Assembly: GCA_009746045.1 (NCBI GenBank)
Contig: RPFO01000348.1
Location: 1,179,801-1,243,800, forward strand
Reading direction: 5' to 3'
DNA length: 64,000 bases
Source of the DNA: Mesostigma viride
Taxonomy: Eukaryota; Streptophyta; Mesostigmatophyceae; Mesostigmatales; Mesostigmataceae
Shown: positions 62,039-64,000 of the stretch, in pieces
Layout of the letters: the number at the start of each line of letters is the position of its first letter
Position numbering within the stretch: position 1 is the stretch's first letter
The notes under the pieces: generated by a model
Told to the model about the DNA's origin: nothing
Seen by the model: the letters and a program-made list of their open reading frames with translations, nothing else
Database searches by the model: none
Program-made: the position numbers and the translations under genes

Positions 62039-64000
62039 ATGGTCGTTCTAACAACATTGAGCAGACCGACCAATCTCGCCACCGGGTTAACGCTCGACCC
62101 TGAAATGGAGGAGCGTGTTTCTAACATCGAAACAGACATAGATGGGCTTCAAGCTAGCGTTACGTTACTTCTTGGCACTTCACATCCATTCGATGAGTCA
62201 CTCGTTGTCGACGGATTCAAAATTTTCTACCCGAGCCAGCCGACAAATGTGCGACTCGGAGACAATTACGACGACGAGACCGCAAGCGACCCATCGGAAC
62301 TTGCTTACAGTCTCGTCGTGAATGGGTATTCCTATTTTAAATCAGGGACTACTTTAGTCGACGATCTCACTCTAAATGAACCTTACCTTACGGCGAAAGT
62401 GGGAGCAACCCAGTACCACGTCTTCGACTTTAGCCCTGATACGTTGCTAGACCCTGGTGGCAGAGTCCTGACCCGCGCGCAATTGGACTACCTTTTTGAC
62501 CAACACGGGGTAGGCAAAACGTCGATAGCTAACTTGAACGGGGATTTCGTCCTCCATCTCGAAGACGGGACGACCGTGTCGCACCAAAACGCGTTCAACG
62601 TCATCAATGACCAGGATGTGCGAGTCCAGCTGCCCTACAACGTTACGAATGGCGACGCGAGTGGAATCTGTAAGTTTACCTATCGCGACTACCACACGAC
62701 CCAGGCGCGCACGGGGGAGAGCGTTGTGGACGGAGAGGTAGGATATCCATACTTTTCCGACTCTTTCTATGGTCTCGGCGGATCTCGATTTAACGGCCTC
62801 CCTCTCCGCGTGGAGTTGTTGTCTTTCGCCACGATTCGCGACGACAACCGCCGCCTTCCACTAACTGGGAGATCCTTCACCATCACGCGTACATACTCGC
62901 CACTGACGGACTGGCGAATGGGTCCGATTGACCCTGTGAACGCACTCTACTGGAGCACCAATCCAACCACCGCTAATTGGGAGGTCGTAGAGGGAACGAC
63001 CCTCAAACAGGGCATAAAGATGACGACCCCCTTCGCATACCAACGCAAACTCCCCATCAGGTGGTACATGAATTCCACCCAGCTCACGCCGACCACTCCG
63101 ACCATCGGCGGAGTCTCCCTCTCGCAAAACGGGGGACTGCGCGGGGAAGACGCCGTAATCACCGCGCCAGTCGCGGCAGATAGTAACAAGTATATGAACT
63201 ACGAGATAGACGTCTACAACGACTCGACCCTCACCTCCTACACCACCCACAAAGGAGGGGTGATGGTATGCGTTTCAAAAATGAGCCAACTGCACTCCGG
63301 CATCCGGACACCAAGTTCCTATATTTCATATCTAAATCCTGTAAAAATCGCGATCAACGGCGTCTACGCAGACCATGATGTGGGGTGGGGAAAGTCGTTG
63401 CCTCCTCTCACCGGTTTTCATCTGTTGGCGAACGGAGTATCTCAAGGGGCCTTGGATGGGACGTTGAAGACAACGACGTTTCAAAATCCATCCGAAGGCG
63501 ATGATGTAGAACTCAGATACAGGATCGTAACCGTAAAGGACTCGCCAAACCTGTCAGGAGAGACCGTGGAGATAGACGGCCCCGCTACGACGCTCCATTC
63601 TCTAGAATCATTCTCGCGCCACTCCGTGACCACGCTGCAAGCAGAAGCTTCGAAATACTACTTTGAAGGGTCTCCCGAAAAATTCTTTTTTGTAAAAACA
63701 GCCACTCCGGCACCAAGCAAATGTGTTGTTTTTTCAGAGCAGCTCATCGACGGCCCATTTCTATTGTGTTTTCGGCTATATTTGGGCAGCAACGATGCTT
63801 TCGTCTCGTTTGCAGAAAATACTATGTCTTTGACGAATAAATATCACCCACGACAGATGCCCATCAGAATTGGAGAAATGCGGCTACGACGCATTGGGGT
63901 ATGCTGGGTATCAATCTGCACCATAGTGACTATGCACTCGACCTGTTTGACAATCTGAAGTCGAAGGTTCGATACACGTTAAACTCATCATGGAGACAAC
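62039..64000 (+). CDS. Fibre-like protein, copy 3 (runs off window; one frame break)
   Basis: Nearly identical to copy 1 for about 600 codons. A 4-bp loss near 63,849 (CACCCACGAC versus CACCCGGCCACGAC) shifts the frame before the window ends. Confidence 0.65.

Larger units (their letters stand above)
54398..64000. mobile_element. Polinton-like virus, copy 3 (left half, runs off the window)
   Basis: Clean copy collinear with 11,091-20,760. It differs from copy 1 by scattered substitutions (for example three G/A differences within 12,417-12,427 versus 55,679-55,688) and by short indels, so it is an allele or paralogue rather than the identical sequence. Confidence 0.9.

Noticed and set aside
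1-64000. CRISPR arrays, rRNA genes, bacterial operon signals
   Set aside because: No spaced direct repeats with unique spacers, no rRNA-like stretches and no Shine-Dalgarno pattern were seen. The tandem repeats are microsatellites or TIR units.

Overview
The window looks like nuclear DNA of a green alga carrying an integrated Polinton-like virus (PLV). Three things point to a green-lineage host: a nuclear psaF gene (photosystem I subunit III) with a transit-peptide-like leader, plant-type CCCTAAA repeats, and a GT-AG intron in a candidate host gene. The flanks are rich in repeats: (TTAA)n tracts, long uniform GATG arrays, a hairpin-headed dispersed repeat, and a deleted non-LTR retrotransposon.

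Layout. 1-11,090 is host sequence: GATG arrays, dispersed repeats, a candidate spliced gene (5.6-6.4 kb) and a LINE remnant (7.0-10.6 kb, minus strand). 11,091-30,235 is a complete PLV of about 19.1 kb with terminal inverted repeats (TIRs) of about 0.9 kb. Its left half is on the minus strand: primase-helicase, tyrosine recombinase, AT-hook protein, packaging ATPase, coiled-coil protein. Its right half is on the plus strand: a large fibre-like protein, further structural proteins, a zinc-finger protein, minor capsid protein, a small amphipathic protein, major capsid protein, a 56-aa protein, an Ig-like/ConA-like adhesin and two or three unknowns. 30,236-35,325 is host sequence with repeat modules and psaF. 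35,326-54,280 is a second copy of 13.5-32.9 kb, riddled with scattered indels in coding, non-coding and host DNA alike; it behaves like uncorrected long-read sequence used to fill a gap. 54,283-64,000 is a clean third copy that begins in the same left host flank and runs off the window inside the fibre-like gene.

How the genes work together. The recombinase would integrate the element, the primase-helicase would start replication (perhaps at the iterated palindromes in the TIRs), the ATPase would package DNA, and the two capsid proteins would build an icosahedral shell decorated with fibre and adhesin proteins. I found no DNA polymerase and no capsid protease. Many genes carry single-base frame breaks. 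Several break positions differ between the two clean copies, and at two sites the noisy copy keeps the frame-preserving base, so many breaks are probably residual assembly errors rather than decay.
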